A DNA stretch of 36,961 bases from a candidate division TM6 bacterium GW2011_GWF2_28_16 (GCA_000989185.1 LBNX01000003.1:97704-134664), one strand, 5' to 3'; counted from the stretch's first letter, positions 1 through 9,021 are shown. Notes: generated from the sequence alone by a model not told the origin. Numbers and translations are program-made.

Positions 1-162
1 AGAGATTTATCTAAAAATATAGCTTTAGAAAATAAATTATCACAACCAATTTCTTTTAATTTAATTTCAAATAATGGAGCTGCCGCAGGTCAATCTGTAT
101 TTCATTTACACTGGCATTTTTTGGCAGGTAAAGATCTTTATAAAGATGGGTTAAAATTGTGA
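1..162 (+). CDS. HIT family protein, C-terminal fragment
   Basis: The window opens inside this gene; the last 53 codons are present in frame 1, ending at TGA 160-162. The visible part carries the histidine triad HLHWHFL (His-x-His-x-His-hydrophobic-hydrophobic), preceded by a small-residue stretch ([10 protein letters not shown]) typical of HIT proteins. The family hydrolyses or transfers nucleotides from nucleoside phosphoramidates and dinucleoside polyphosphates, using the middle histidine as nucleophile; which substrate is used here cannot be told. The stop overlaps the GTG start of the next gene (GTGA at 159-162), so the two are probably translationally coupled. Confidence 0.8.
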   Translation, partial: RDLSKNIALENKLSQPISFNLISNNGAAAGQSVFHLHWHFLAGKDLYKDGLKL

Positions 163-1106
163 GACGCCGTCAGAATAAGTGGTTAAGATTTTTGCTATAT
201 TTTGTTTTACCAGCATTTTTAATTATAATTTTTTTAGTATCTTTTTTTGCTTTTAAAAAATTAGTTTTGCCATATGATTTAAAATTTAAAGACGGTTCTA
301 GGCTTTCTACATATGCAGCTCAAATTAGAGAAGATCTTTTAAAAAGAAGAGACATTGAAGTTGTTGCTTTTAATTCTAAAGATGGATTAAAACTTTCGGG
401 TTATTTGTTAAAAAGAAGAGGCGCTATTGGCAATATAGTTGTTGCTCATGGCTTTCAGAGCTGCAAAGAGATTGTAAGCCCAATTATCGATATTTTTCCA
501 GATTATAATTTATTATTATTTGATTTTAGAGCTCATGGAAAGAGTGAAGGGCGCTTTAGAACCCTTGGTTGCCATGAATATAAAGATCTGTTTGCTGCAG
601 TAGATTTTATGCGCGAAAGCACTAGGCCTAAAGGTTATTTTACTAGAGATTTGCCATTATTTGTTGTAGGTATTTCTATGGGCGGGGCTATTGCTCTTGA
701 TGCTGTAAAAAAACGTCCAGATTTGTGTGATGCATTGGTTGTTGAGTCACCATTTGCAAATCTAAGTGACGTTATAAATAGATCGTTTAAGTTAAAATCT
801 AAATTGCCTGCCTATCCGTTTGCATATGTAATAAAAAAAATGACAAATTACGTGGCCAATTGTGATGTTAATAGTGTCTCTATAATAAAAGATCTAGATA
901 AAGTTAAACAACCTATATTTTTTATACACACATGTAATGATGATACTGTAAGTATTAAAGATAGTATAAATATGTATTCGCATAGTACTAATAATAAATC
1001 AAAAATTTGGATTACTCGACCATGTACACATGCAAAAATATATAGAGATATTTCAGATATTTATAGAAAAAAGGTTTATAAGTTTTTAAAAACTTGTGTT
1101 GCATAG
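159..1106 (+). CDS. Membrane-anchored alpha/beta hydrolase (S33-like)
   Basis: A 315-residue serine hydrolase. Residues about 8-31 form one hydrophobic helix after a basic start (MRRRQNK), so the enzyme is probably anchored in the inner membrane with the catalytic domain outside the cytoplasm. The fold is recognised from VAHGFQ (95-100, oxyanion-hole region), [11 protein letters not shown] (121-131), and the nucleophile elbow GISMGG with Ser173. Asp261 or Asp262 (in HTCNDDTVS) and His291 (in CTHAKIYRD) complete the likely triad. Relatives include YqkD/BEM46-type hydrolases of unknown substrate. The GTG start at 159 overlaps the upstream HIT stop. The 3' end overlaps the convergent gene by 31 bases. 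Confidence 0.85.
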   Translation: MRRRQNKWLRFLLYFVLPAFLIIIFLVSFFAFKKLVLPYDLKFKDGSRLSTYAAQIREDLLKRRDIEVVAFNSKDGLKLSGYLLKRRGAIGNIVVAHGFQSCKEIVSPIIDIFPDYNLLLFDFRAHGKSEGRFRTLGCHEYKDLFAAVDFMRESTRPKGYFTRDLPLFVVGISMGGAIALDAVKKRPDLCDALVVESPFANLSDVINRSFKLKSKLPAYPFAYVIKKMTNYVANCDVNSVSIIKDLDKVKQPIFFIHTCNDDTVSIKDSINMYSHSTNNKSKIWITRPCTHAKIYRDISDIYRKKVYKFLKTCVA

Positions 1107-1606
1107 CTTAAATTAAATCTAGTCATCATTTTTTTAATATCATCAATATTGTCTTCTAGCACTCTTAAATAATATCTTAAAGAGTTACGCTGTTTTGAGG
1201 GTTCGCTTCTTTTATGATAAACATTTGCTTGCTTTAAGTATTTTTTGTAGAAAGAACGCTCTGCTTTTAATTGGGTTAGTGTATCTTCTAATTCTTTAAT
1301 ATTTTCTGAGTTTTTAATAAATTTTTCAAAATTAGAATAAAAATTTAGTTTTAATTCTCTTGTTTTATCTATTAAAATTAACAGATTATTATAATTATAA
1401 ATAAGTTCTTCAGGATTTGTTGTTTCTGTATAGGCAATTTTAGATTTATTGTAATTACTTTGAATTTGAAAAAGATTTTGTGGACTTGTTTGATCTTTAT
1501 AACTGTTGTCTTTTTTATAAACAAAATACATAACAACGCCGGAGATAATCACCGTTGATATTATATTTATTAATGTATCTTTGTTTTTAAAAAAGTTCAT
1601 AAACAA
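1076..1606 (-). CDS. Hypothetical single-pass membrane protein with helical tail
   Basis: A 176-residue protein I do not recognise. Residues about 12-30 are hydrophobic (ending in VVMYFVYKK) and form a probable transmembrane anchor. The rest is hydrophilic, charged and predicted helical, with heptad-like stretches around residues 95-150 (ENIKELEDTLTQLKAER and following), suggesting a coiled coil. No catalytic motif or cysteine pattern is visible. It runs convergent to the hydrolase and overlaps its 3' end by 31 bases, so no terminator separates them. Composition matches the neighbours, which supports a real gene. Confidence 0.6.
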   Translation of the reverse strand: MFMNFFKNKDTLINIISTVIISGVVMYFVYKKDNSYKDQTSPQNLFQIQSNYNKSKIAYTETTNPEELIYNYNNLLILIDKTRELKLNFYSNFEKFIKNSENIKELEDTLTQLKAERSFYKKYLKQANVYHKRSEPSKQRNSLRYYLRVLEDNIDDIKKMMTRFNLSYATQVFKNL

Positions 1607-1766
1607 CCTAAGCTTTTTATTATATATTTATTTATATTCCTATTAAGATAGTACTGTATTTGAGGCCTAAAAATCAACAAAAAGCTTTTAAAAAATGTAT
1701 AAAATGTTAATTTTAATTAAAAAGTGTAGTTTTTTGTTTAAAATGCGTTAAATTTTGAGGGTATAA

Positions 1767-3383
1767 ATGGGCTTTTTAGTTGTATTTTGGGGCGTTTTTT
1801 TTGCTATATTAAGTGGTGCAATACTATCATATATTTCAATGGCAACAATGATTGGCCCATGGATAGCTCCAGCCATAGTACTTGCAAGTAGTTTAATATT
1901 AAAATTAAGACGTGTAAAATTAGAAAAAACAGAGCAAAATCAAGCCTTGTCTATAATTCAAACAATAGGATCTGTAGGTGGCATTATTGGTGTTGCAATA
2001 GGTTTTTCGTTACCTACATTATACTTTTTAGATCAAAATGCATTTAATTTATTAACTCAAAATGCAGTATCTTTTTCTATTATGATATTTGTATTGTGTC
2101 TTGCGGCAGGTGGTTTTGGTATTTGGTTAGCGCGAGTTTTTGCAGACAAATTAGTTGTAAAAGAGAATTTATCTTTTCCTGTAAGTAAATTAATTTATGA
2201 AATAATAACATCTCAAGCTCAAGATAAACAAGCTAAACAAATGCTTTTTGGCTTTTCACTTAGTTGGATTGTTTGCTTTTTAAGAGATGGTTTTTTAAAG
2301 TTTTCTGGTTTTTTGCCTAAAATATTTTATGTTTTTCCATCAATATTTAAACAAAATTTTAGTATATCTATTATGCCCATGTTATGGGCAATAGGATTTA
2401 TTTCTGGAGTTGATATTGTTTTGCCATTATTATTTGGATTGGCTTCAAAATATTTGGTAATAGCACCATTAAATTATTATTTTAATAATTTAACGCAAGA
2501 TGTTTTTGTAATGGCGTTTGCTTCGGGATTAGTGCTGTCTGAGCTTATTTTGAGTTTATTTAAATATCCTAAAAATATATTAAATAAAATAAAATCTTTT
2601 AAAATTAATAATATAAAAATAAATAATAATTTTAATTTCAAAAATATTATTAACAAAAATATAATTAATTTTGAGTTAATTTTTTCTTTATTATTAAGTT
2701 TTATTTTTTTAACTTATTTTAAATTTAGTTTTTTGAGTCAAATATTATTATTAATTTTTATTATTATTGCAACATATCAGGTTAGCTATTTGGGAGGCAA
2801 AATAGGTTTAATTACATTTGGTAGATTTGCGACTTTTATTATGATTCCCATGATGATTTTATTTAAACTTAATTTTATGCAAATAACGCTTCTTGTTGTA
2901 TTTTTTAATATCTGTGCCGGAGTTGCGTCAGATTTATTATTCGATTATAAAGTAGGGAAACTTTGTGATATAGAATTTAAAAAAATTTATAAGGCTCAAT
3001 GGATAGGCTTAATATTTACGGCATTAACTATAGGCTTTTTTATATGGTTATTGTTTAATACTTTTCAACTTGGTTCTCCAGAACTGTTTGCCCAACGAGG
3101 TAAAAGCAGGGCGCTTTTGTTGCAATCATTAAATTTTGATTGGCGTATTTTATTGTTAGGATTTATTTATGGCATACTTTTAAAAAGATTTAAAATAAGT
3201 CCTACGATGGTTTTTGGTGGTATTTTAATGCCTAATAATTTGACTATTGGCCTTTCGATTGGCGCATTAATATCTTATTTTGAAAAGAAGAGTGATACTA
3301 AATTTTCTTTATGGTCAGGTGTATTTGCTGGTGAATCTATCTGGATATTATTTGTTATTTTAATGCGCGTTTTGGTTAAATAA
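1767..3383 (+). CDS. OPT family oligopeptide (or metal-chelate) transporter
   Basis: A 538-residue polytopic membrane protein with about 12 or more hydrophobic segments. The N-terminal part (MATMIGPWIAPAIVLASS, residues about 26-43, then GSVGGIIGVAIGFSLPTLYF, about 68-87) and the C-terminal part (AGESIWILFVI) resemble bacterial OPT/YSL transporters, which import peptides or metal chelates using the proton gradient. Bacterial members are often 550-650 residues, so this one is slightly short. The ATG at 1767 is preceded by GAGGG at about 1757-1761, a plausible ribosome-binding site. A strong hairpin follows the stop at once. Peptide import would suit a host-dependent, auxotrophic cell, but the substrate is inferred from the family only. 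Confidence 0.75.
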   Translation: MGFLVVFWGVFFAILSGAILSYISMATMIGPWIAPAIVLASSLILKLRRVKLEKTEQNQALSIIQTIGSVGGIIGVAIGFSLPTLYFLDQNAFNLLTQNAVSFSIMIFVLCLAAGGFGIWLARVFADKLVVKENLSFPVSKLIYEIITSQAQDKQAKQMLFGFSLSWIVCFLRDGFLKFSGFLPKIFYVFPSIFKQNFSISIMPMLWAIGFISGVDIVLPLLFGLASKYLVIAPLNYYFNNLTQDVFVMAFASGLVLSELILSLFKYPKNILNKIKSFKINNIKINNNFNFKNIINKNIINFELIFSLLLSFIFLTYFKFSFLSQILLLIFIIIATYQVSYLGGKIGLITFGRFATFIMIPMMILFKLNFMQITLLVVFFNICAGVASDLLFDYKVGKLCDIEFKKIYKAQWIGLIFTALTIGFFIWLLFNTFQLGSPELFAQRGKSRALLLQSLNFDWRILLLGFIYGILLKRFKISPTMVFGGILMPNNLTIGLSIGALISYFEKKSDTKFSLWSGVFAGESIWILFVILMRVLVK

Positions 3384-3414
3384 AAAAGATCCCGGTTTAA
3401 ACCCGGGATCTTTT
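3384..3414. terminator. Bidirectional rho-independent terminator
   Basis: A perfect 12-bp inverted repeat: AAAAGATCCCGG at 3384-3395 and CCGGGATCTTTT at 3403-3414, with a 7-base loop. The A-run on one side and T-run on the other let it work in both directions. It sits between the convergent OPT transporter and topA genes, starting right after the OPT stop. Confidence 0.9.
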
Positions 3415-3425
3415 AATTATAAAAT

Positions 3426-5705
3426 TTATTCGCTTTTTTTTGTAAAGCCACAGTCTTTATTTGGACAAGATAAAGTTACATTGTCGTCTTTATCTTTGCG
3501 TTTTAAAAGGTATGGGCTTTTACATTTTGGACATTTTTCTTCTTGAACATCTCCAGAGATTATAAATTTGCATTTAGGATAGTTTGAACAACCCCAAAAT
3601 ACACCTCTTTTGCTTGCACGTTTTACTATTTTGCCTTTACACATAGGGCAAGGCATTTTAAGACTATCTGTATGAATATATTTACATTCTGGATAGCCTG
3701 GACAAGCATAAAAAGGTCCAAAGCGGCCAATTTTTTGAACTAAGTTTTTGCCACAATTAGGACATTTAATATCAGATTTTGGCTGTTCTTGCGCTTTTAC
3801 TAATTCAATATTTCCTTGTTCGTCTTTTTTAAATTGCGAAGTAAAATCGCATGTTGGAAATTTAGAACAGCCTAAAAATTCTCCAGCTTTTCCAAATCTT
3901 ACAACGAGCTCACTTTTACATTTTGGGCATTTTATATTTGTTTTTATTGCTTCGCGTTTAGTATCTTTACCAGCCCAAGTTTTTAGATCTTTTTCAAAAG
4001 GTTCATAAAAGTCGTTTAAAACTTCATCTCTTTTTATTTCGCCTTCTGCGATTTTATCTAAATCTTGTTCCATTTTTGCAGTAAATGTAACATTTATAAT
4101 ATCAGGTAAATGTTCTACAAGCATTTTGATTACAGCTTTACCTAATTCTGTTGGTACAAACTTTTTTTGATCTTTATCTACATATTTTCTTTTTTGAATT
4201 GTCGAAATAATTGTTGCATATGTACTTGGTCGACCAATACCTTGTTTTTCCATTTCTTTTACCAAAGAGCTCTCATTATATCTTGGAGCCGGTTTGGTAA
4301 AATGTTGTTTGCCTTCTATGTTTTTTAAATTTAATAAATCTTTTTCTTTAATATCTTTAGGTATAATTAATTCTTGCTCATCAGATTTACTTGGATAAAT
4401 ACGTAAAAAACCATCAAATATTAATGTTGAGCCTATGGCTTTAAATGTGAAATTGCCACCAGAAATTAATACTTGTCGCTGAAAATATTGTGCAGGGTTC
4501 ATTTGGCATGCAATCGATCTTTGCCATATAAGAGTATATAATTTTGCATGATCTTTTGGTAAATACTTAGCAGCTATTTCTGGTGTTACATTAAAATTAA
4601 TTGGGCGTATGGCTTCGTGAGCATCTTGTGCACCTTTTTTTGAATACACATTTGCAGCTTTTGGTAAGTAATCAGCACCAAAATTTTTAGATATATAATT
4701 TCGAGAAGCATCTAGTGCTGTATCAGATAAACGAAGCGAGTCTGTACGCATATATGTAATTAAAGCTTCTGGTTTGTCTTTGTCTGCTAATGGCACACCT
4801 TCATATAATTTTTGAGCAACAAACATTGTTTTATCTACAGAGAAGCCTAATTTATTGTATGCATCTTGTTGTAATGTACTTGTCATAAATGGAGCTAATG
4901 GATTTCTGGATTTTTTAGAATCCGTAATTTTTTCTATAGAATAATTTTCTTTTTTTATAGCAGCCAGTATTTTGTCTGCTTCTTCTTTATTTGTTATTTT
5001 AAATTCTTTTTTGTTAATTTTAAATAATTCAGCATCTATAAAGCTTTTATCTATATTAAATTTGCCTAAAATAGACCAAAATTCTTCGGGTTTAAAATTT
5101 AAAATTTCTTCTTCTCTATTGCAAATTAATAATAAAGCTACAGATTGTACTCTACCGGCAGAAAGTCCTTTTGATATTTTTTTCCATAATATTGGCGAAA
5201 CCTGATAACCTACCCATCTATCTAATATTCTTCTTGCCTGCTGAGCTCTGACCATTTTCATATTGATAGTAGATTTATCGTTTATTGCATCAAGAATAGC
5301 TTGTTTTGTGATTTCGTTAAAAGTTATACGATATATTTTGCTTTTGTCTTTAAACGTTTTTGCAATTTCTTGACCAATATGCCACGAAATTATTTCTCCC
5401 TCTCTATCAGGGTCAGATGCTAGATATATTTCGCCAGACTTGCTTGCTTGTTTGCATATATCTGCAATAGTTTTATCTTTGTCCTTCATTGGGACATATT
5501 CTAAATCAATAGCTTTTGTTTTTTCATCTCTAATAATACCAAGTTTTTTGGGAGGCAAATCTTTGATATGTCCAAAGGTAGACATAATTTTAAAATCTGG
5601 ACCTAAAAATTTAGAAATGGTCTTTATTTTTGCAGGAGACTCTACTATTAATAATTTTGCATCTTGTATCATATTCTTTTTTGTACTTTTCTTTTTTTTA
5701 TCCAT
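3426..5705 (-). CDS. topA: DNA topoisomerase I (type IA)
   Basis: A 759-residue enzyme that relaxes negative supercoils through a covalent 5'-phosphotyrosine intermediate. The TOPRIM domain begins with LLIVESPAKIKTISKFLG (18-35) and contains the metal-binding DPDREGE (98-104). The catalytic tyrosine is Tyr318 in ITYMRTDS. GIGRPSTYATIIS marks the end of the core. The C-terminus has four four-cysteine zinc ribbons in tandem (CPKCKSELV..., CPNCGKNLV..., CPMCKGKIV..., CPKCKSPYL...), normal for bacterial TopA. The start ATG is followed by a lysine-rich leader. It is convergent with the OPT gene and shares its terminator. Confidence 0.97.
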   Translation of the reverse strand: MDKKKKSTKKNMIQDAKLLIVESPAKIKTISKFLGPDFKIMSTFGHIKDLPPKKLGIIRDEKTKAIDLEYVPMKDKDKTIADICKQASKSGEIYLASDPDREGEIISWHIGQEIAKTFKDKSKIYRITFNEITKQAILDAINDKSTINMKMVRAQQARRILDRWVGYQVSPILWKKISKGLSAGRVQSVALLLICNREEEILNFKPEEFWSILGKFNIDKSFIDAELFKINKKEFKITNKEEADKILAAIKKENYSIEKITDSKKSRNPLAPFMTSTLQQDAYNKLGFSVDKTMFVAQKLYEGVPLADKDKPEALITYMRTDSLRLSDTALDASRNYISKNFGADYLPKAANVYSKKGAQDAHEAIRPINFNVTPEIAAKYLPKDHAKLYTLIWQRSIACQMNPAQYFQRQVLISGGNFTFKAIGSTLIFDGFLRIYPSKSDEQELIIPKDIKEKDLLNLKNIEGKQHFTKPAPRYNESSLVKEMEKQGIGRPSTYATIISTIQKRKYVDKDQKKFVPTELGKAVIKMLVEHLPDIINVTFTAKMEQDLDKIAEGEIKRDEVLNDFYEPFEKDLKTWAGKDTKREAIKTNIKCPKCKSELVVRFGKAGEFLGCSKFPTCDFTSQFKKDEQGNIELVKAQEQPKSDIKCPNCGKNLVQKIGRFGPFYACPGYPECKYIHTDSLKMPCPMCKGKIVKRASKRGVFWGCSNYPKCKFIISGDVQEEKCPKCKSPYLLKRKDKDDNVTLSCPNKDCGFTKKSE

Positions 5706-5983
5706 AATATCTCCCTAAACACCCAAAAAGATTTTTACTGGTAAATATTTTATTTGTCAAATTAGCTTAAATTGTAAAAATAAAAAATTTCTACATATTT
5801 TCATACTTTATTTTATTAATATAAATTTCTATATGTCAAGATATTTTAAATATTGCTTGATTATTGAGCTAAATAAAAAAGTAATATTTCTTACAAGGTG
5901 CGAAGAAAATTAAATAAACTTTACAGTTATAATAAAAAAATATAGTTTTTATATAATTTAAAAAATTTAATTAAAGGGCTATT
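5706..5983. promoter_or_regulatory. Divergent AT-rich promoter region between topA and membrane gene
   Basis: A 278-base gap between the divergent topA and the membrane-protein pair. I see no reading frame of note. It is extremely AT-rich. TATAAT occurs at 5928-5933 and again at 5952-5957 on the plus strand, either of which could be a -10 element for the downstream gene; no convincing -35 is found at the right distance. It must also hold the topA promoter on the minus strand. Confidence 0.4.
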
Positions 5984-6793
5984 ATGTTTGAAGTAATATT
6001 ATCTAAATGGGCTGAATCATTATCTTTTTTTAAAAAAGACAGTTTAAAGTCATTTTTTCTTGCAAGTTTAAATAATGCTTTTAGGTCTATAATTTTATTA
6101 TTTAAAAATTTTTGGTTATTGGGTTTGTTGTTGGTTGTCTTTGGCGTTGCCTTATATTTTTTAACAATTATTTCTAGATTTATACAAAATTTTACTATAA
6201 GTATAATTTTTAATTTTATATTTAGCTTGCCATTATATATTGGGCTATTTTTACTAATATTTACATTCTTATTGCTTCCTTTTTTATTAGTAAGAGCTTC
6301 TAGTGAAAATAAAAACTTTGCATATTTAAAAAGAATGTTTGGTAAAAATTGGGGAATTTTAATTTTAATATTTTTTATGTTTATTTTGCCTATGATTATA
6401 TTAGGGCCGAGTTATTATGTAAATATAGGTTTATTTGCCAAATTTTTATTATCAATTTGGTCAACAGTTTTTTTATTTACTGTATTTTTTTATTTAGATG
6501 AAAAAACAATATTTGCATCTATATTTAAATCTTTTATAAGGGGACTAAAAGTATTTATTTATTTTTTACCAGTAATATTATTTTTGAGTTTAATATTTTG
6601 GATTTTGACTATTATATCTGACGTATTTAGATTTAATGAATATTTAATTTTTGCTTATTCTCCCATATTATATATTGTTTTTTTTGTTATGTCTTTATTT
6701 TTGGGAATTGTTTTTTATTGCTTAAATTTATCTTTTATTGCAAATTACTACTCCATATTACGACATAAATATTATAAATTTTTTTATGAGTAA
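5984..6793 (+). CDS. Polytopic membrane protein, first of a tandem pair
   Basis: A 269-residue protein of unknown function with about six hydrophobic segments (residues roughly 40-65, 75-105, 120-140, 150-170, 187-210, 220-255). It starts with an amphipathic stretch (WAESLSFFKKDSLKSFF). The same layout opens the next protein (WKDTVNVFNKDSISYFF), and both share a mid-protein pattern of aromatic-aromatic-x-LD followed by IF-x-S and a LP-containing helix. The ATG follows AAAGGG at about 5973-5978. Only 6 bases separate it from the next gene, so the two form an operon. No known family is recognised. Confidence 0.7.
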   Translation: MFEVILSKWAESLSFFKKDSLKSFFLASLNNAFRSIILLFKNFWLLGLLLVVFGVALYFLTIISRFIQNFTISIIFNFIFSLPLYIGLFLLIFTFLLLPFLLVRASSENKNFAYLKRMFGKNWGILILIFFMFILPMIILGPSYYVNIGLFAKFLLSIWSTVFLFTVFFYLDEKTIFASIFKSFIRGLKVFIYFLPVILFLSLIFWILTIISDVFRFNEYLIFAYSPILYIVFFVMSLFLGIVFYCLNLSFIANYYSILRHKYYKFFYE

Positions 6794-6799
6794 ACATTA

Positions 6800-7660
6800 A
6801 TGATACTATTAGAAAGCTGGAAAGATACTGTTAATGTCTTTAATAAAGATAGTATTAGTTATTTTTTTAGTAAGTTTATATTAAATTATTTTGGATCTGC
6901 AAAAAATTTTACCAAATATTTTGGTTGGCTATTTTTTTTAGATACAATTATTTTTTTGGTTGCATCTGTTCATTGTAAGGCATTTATAGATTTATATTCA
7001 GGTGCGGCTCAAAATTATTCATTATGTTCTGTAGCTTTTAAAATGGGATTAAGCTTTTTTTGGTATTTAATAAATGGTTTTTATTTTTTGTGCGTTCGTA
7101 TTGGAAATAAAAATATAAATTGGCATTCATTTAAAATTTATTTTAAAAGATATATTCAAATAACTGTATTATTAATTTTGCTTGTTCATTTATCCCATTA
7201 TTTTTTAATACTATTAGGTATTACAGTTTTTCCAAAAGTGCATTGGCTTTTAAAATTAATGATAAAATTTTTGGAAATAGTTACTGTTTTTTATTGGTTA
7301 GATTCAGATTATAAATTAAAGAATATTTTTTTATCTATAGAAAAATCTATTAATTTTCTTTTATATAATTTGCCTTTTTTTGTTTTGCTTATATTTATAG
7401 GTCTTTCGTTTAATTATTTAATTAAATTTTTATTTTTATTCTTCGCGCCAAATATGGAACAAAGTGTAACTTTGGGTACATTAGCTCAAATTAAAAGATT
7501 ACTTTTAACTTTTAATGAATTTGATCTTGTTTTTTATTTAAAAATATTAGCTATAAAATATTTAAAATTCTTTGCTAATTATATAGTTCTTACAATAATT
7601 TATTCATATTATTTTTTTAGAAAAAATAAAAATTATACAGAAAGTTTTTTGGATAAATAA
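6800..7660 (+). CDS. Polytopic membrane protein, second of a tandem pair
   Basis: A 286-residue protein with six or so hydrophobic segments and an N-terminus like that of the preceding gene: WKDTVNVFNKDSISYFFSKF against WAESLSFFKKDSLKSFFLAS. A second shared block is VFYWLDSDYKLKNIFLSIEK here and VFFYLDEKTIFASIFKSFIR there, both followed by a hydrophobic LP-containing helix. This argues for an ancient tandem duplication. The function is unknown; nothing enzymatic is visible. It is probably co-transcribed with the gene 6 bases upstream. The 3' end lies 2 bases from the end of a possible small convergent gene. Confidence 0.7.
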   Translation: MILLESWKDTVNVFNKDSISYFFSKFILNYFGSAKNFTKYFGWLFFLDTIIFLVASVHCKAFIDLYSGAAQNYSLCSVAFKMGLSFFWYLINGFYFLCVRIGNKNINWHSFKIYFKRYIQITVLLILLVHLSHYFLILLGITVFPKVHWLLKLMIKFLEIVTVFYWLDSDYKLKNIFLSIEKSINFLLYNLPFFVLLIFIGLSFNYLIKFLFLFFAPNMEQSVTLGTLAQIKRLLLTFNEFDLVFYLKILAIKYLKFFANYIVLTIIYSYYFFRKNKNYTESFLDK

Positions 7661-7662
7661 TT

Positions 7663-7842
7663 TTATCTAAATAATAAAAATAATCCTGAAGCAACTACTA
7701 AAATTATTAATATTAAAGCATAAAATACAGTTTTAATTGTCGAAAAAAATATTTTAAATGCAGGTATTATTATAAACTTTAAAAAAAAAAGAGAGCCTAA
7801 AAATAATATTATATAAATAAAGCTAAACAAAGTTTTCTCCAT
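7663..7842 (-). CDS. Possible 59-residue two-helix membrane protein
   Basis: The space between the two plus-strand genes holds a complete minus-strand frame of 59 codons, from ATG at 7842-7840 to TAA at 7665-7663. The product begins MEKTLFSFIYIILFLGSLFF and has two hydrophobic helices (about 5-26 and 38-57) split by a short PAFK-containing turn, with basic residues near the turn and at the C-terminus. The frame almost fills the gap. Against it: there is no clear ribosome-binding site before the ATG, and AT-rich DNA yields hydrophobic frames by chance. I consider it plausible but unproven. Confidence 0.4.
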   Translation of the reverse strand: MEKTLFSFIYIILFLGSLFFLKFIIIPAFKIFFSTIKTVFYALILIILVVASGLFLLFR

Positions 7843-7894
7843 AAAAAAATATATTTATGCTAAAATCTTATAATATTTTTAAAAGGGGATACAA

Positions 7895-8575
7895 ATGTTT
7901 AATTTAAAGTTTATAAAAATATTTGGTTTATTGTTGTTTTTAAATTTATTTAATAATATTTTTGCTCAAGAAAATAATAATTTATTTAATAATAATTTAT
8001 ATTTGGGTGACCAATATTATAAAGATGGTGATTTGGGAAAAGCGATGCTTTTCTGGAAACGGGCAGAGCTTAATTCTGGATTTTTTAATAAAATAAAAGT
8101 TCTTGAAAGAATAAGTTTATTAAAAGAGATTACTGGTCAGGCTAAAATATATAATTATAAAATTTTTAAAAATATTAAATTTATTAAAGACTATTTAATT
8201 TCTGTTATACGTACTTTGCCATATATAGTAATTAAATTTTTATTTTTATTATTTTGGATATTAATATTTTTAAATATTCGTAAATTAATACGACGCAAAC
8301 AAAAATTATTGATAATATTCTTATTTAAAAATACGTTACTTTTTGGTGCTATTTTTGTATTAAGACATAATTTAGATTTTAAAAATTATGGTGTTATTTT
8401 ACAAAATAACGTTAATATTTATTCAAATATGGATCCAAATTCTAAAATTGATGCAATATTGCCTTCGGCTACAGTTGTTAAAATTATCAATCAATTTGAT
8501 GGTTTTTATCAAATAAAAAATAAAGGCACCATTGGTTTTGTAGACCAAAAGTGCCTTGAAAAAATTTGTAATTAA
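7895..8575 (+). CDS. Exported/membrane protein with C-terminal SH3-like domain
   Basis: A 226-residue protein with a signal-like N-terminus (hydrophobic to about residue 24, then AQENN). Residues about 34-75 look like one or two TPR-type helical repeats (YLGDQYYKDGDLGKAMLFWKRA). Two hydrophobic segments follow at about 104-126 and 139-157. The last 65 residues (VILQNNVNIYSNMDPNSKID, then TVVKIINQFDGFYQIKNKG, then IGFVDQKC) resemble a bacterial SH3 domain, often a peptide- or wall-binding module. The layout of TPR, two membrane helices and SH3 is like BatE-type proteins of aerotolerance operons, but no other bat gene is here. The ATG is preceded by AAAAGGGG at about 7880-7887. Confidence 0.65.
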   Translation: MFNLKFIKIFGLLLFLNLFNNIFAQENNNLFNNNLYLGDQYYKDGDLGKAMLFWKRAELNSGFFNKIKVLERISLLKEITGQAKIYNYKIFKNIKFIKDYLISVIRTLPYIVIKFLFLLFWILIFLNIRKLIRRKQKLLIIFLFKNTLLFGAIFVLRHNLDFKNYGVILQNNVNIYSNMDPNSKIDAILPSATVVKIINQFDGFYQIKNKGTIGFVDQKCLEKICN

Positions 8576-8592
8576 GTTTTTTATTAAAATTA

Positions 8593-8622
8593 TTTACAAA
8601 TAGAATATAATTATGCTAGTAT
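8593..8622 (+). promoter_or_regulatory. Candidate extended -10 promoter for the lipoprotein gene
   Basis: TTTACA at 8593-8598 and TAGTAT at 8617-8622 with an 18-base spacer; the -10 is preceded by TGC, giving an extended -10 motif. It lies about 70 bases before the start of the small lipoprotein gene. Pattern match only. Confidence 0.35.
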
Positions 8623-8690
8623 TTAATTGTATATAATAAAAAAAGTGAGATTTTTGATATAAATTAATCGGTTTAAGTTAAGGGGGAATT

Positions 8691-8933
8691 ATGGAAATGC
8701 GTAAAAAAGCTGGGATTAAGGCCTTATTGGTTTTAATTCTAATGGCTGGTACGTTATTACTTACTGGCTGTTCTAAGCAAGAAAAAACTTTAGGTGGTGC
8801 CTTAATTGGTGCCGGTGCTGGTGCTGGTATTGGTGCTGCTGCTGGTGGTGGTCCAGGTGCTGCTGTTGGTGGTGTAATCGGTGCTGTTACCGGTGGTGTT
8901 ATTGGGCATAGTATGGGTGATGACAAAAAATAG
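8691..8933 (+). CDS. Glycine-zipper lipoprotein (small, 80 residues)
   Basis: The N-terminus is a lipoprotein signal: positive residues (MRKKAGIK), a hydrophobic core (ALLVLILMAGTLLL) and the lipobox LLTGC with Cys27 as the lipidated residue. The mature part, about 54 residues, is dominated by Gly and Ala in a GxxxG-like glycine-zipper pattern (GGALIGAGAGAGIGAAAGGG, continuing to about residue 72) and ends with a short charged tail. Glycine-zipper lipoproteins of the SlyB/OmpA-associated type sit in the outer membrane. AAGGGGG at 8680-8686 serves either ATG 8691 or ATG 8697; the second gives the more typical MRKK start. The gene is notably richer in GC than its neighbours because of Gly/Ala codons. 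Confidence 0.8.
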   Translation: MEMRKKAGIKALLVLILMAGTLLLTGCSKQEKTLGGALIGAGAGAGIGAAAGGGPGAAVGGVIGAVTGGVIGHSMGDDKK

Positions 8934-8951
8934 TCTCACAAATTGCTCGAT

Positions 8952-8985
8952 GAAAAAGGGGGGTCGTGAACAACGGCCCTTTTTC
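8952..8985 (+). terminator. Rho-independent terminator after the lipoprotein gene
   Basis: GAAAAAGGG at 8952-8960 pairs with CCCTTTTTC at 8977-8985, and an inner CGT/ACG pairing is possible in the 16-base loop. The 3' arm is T-rich. It starts 18 bases after the lipoprotein stop. Confidence 0.7.
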
Positions 8986-9021
8986 TATTTCTAAAAATTT
9001 AATAAACTAGTGTATGAGTTG

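Noticed and set aside
8678-8926. Proline/alanine-rich minus-strand frame opposite the lipoprotein gene
   Set aside because: It is the antisense of a Gly/Ala codon repeat; the plus-strand frame has a lipoprotein signal and ribosome-binding site.
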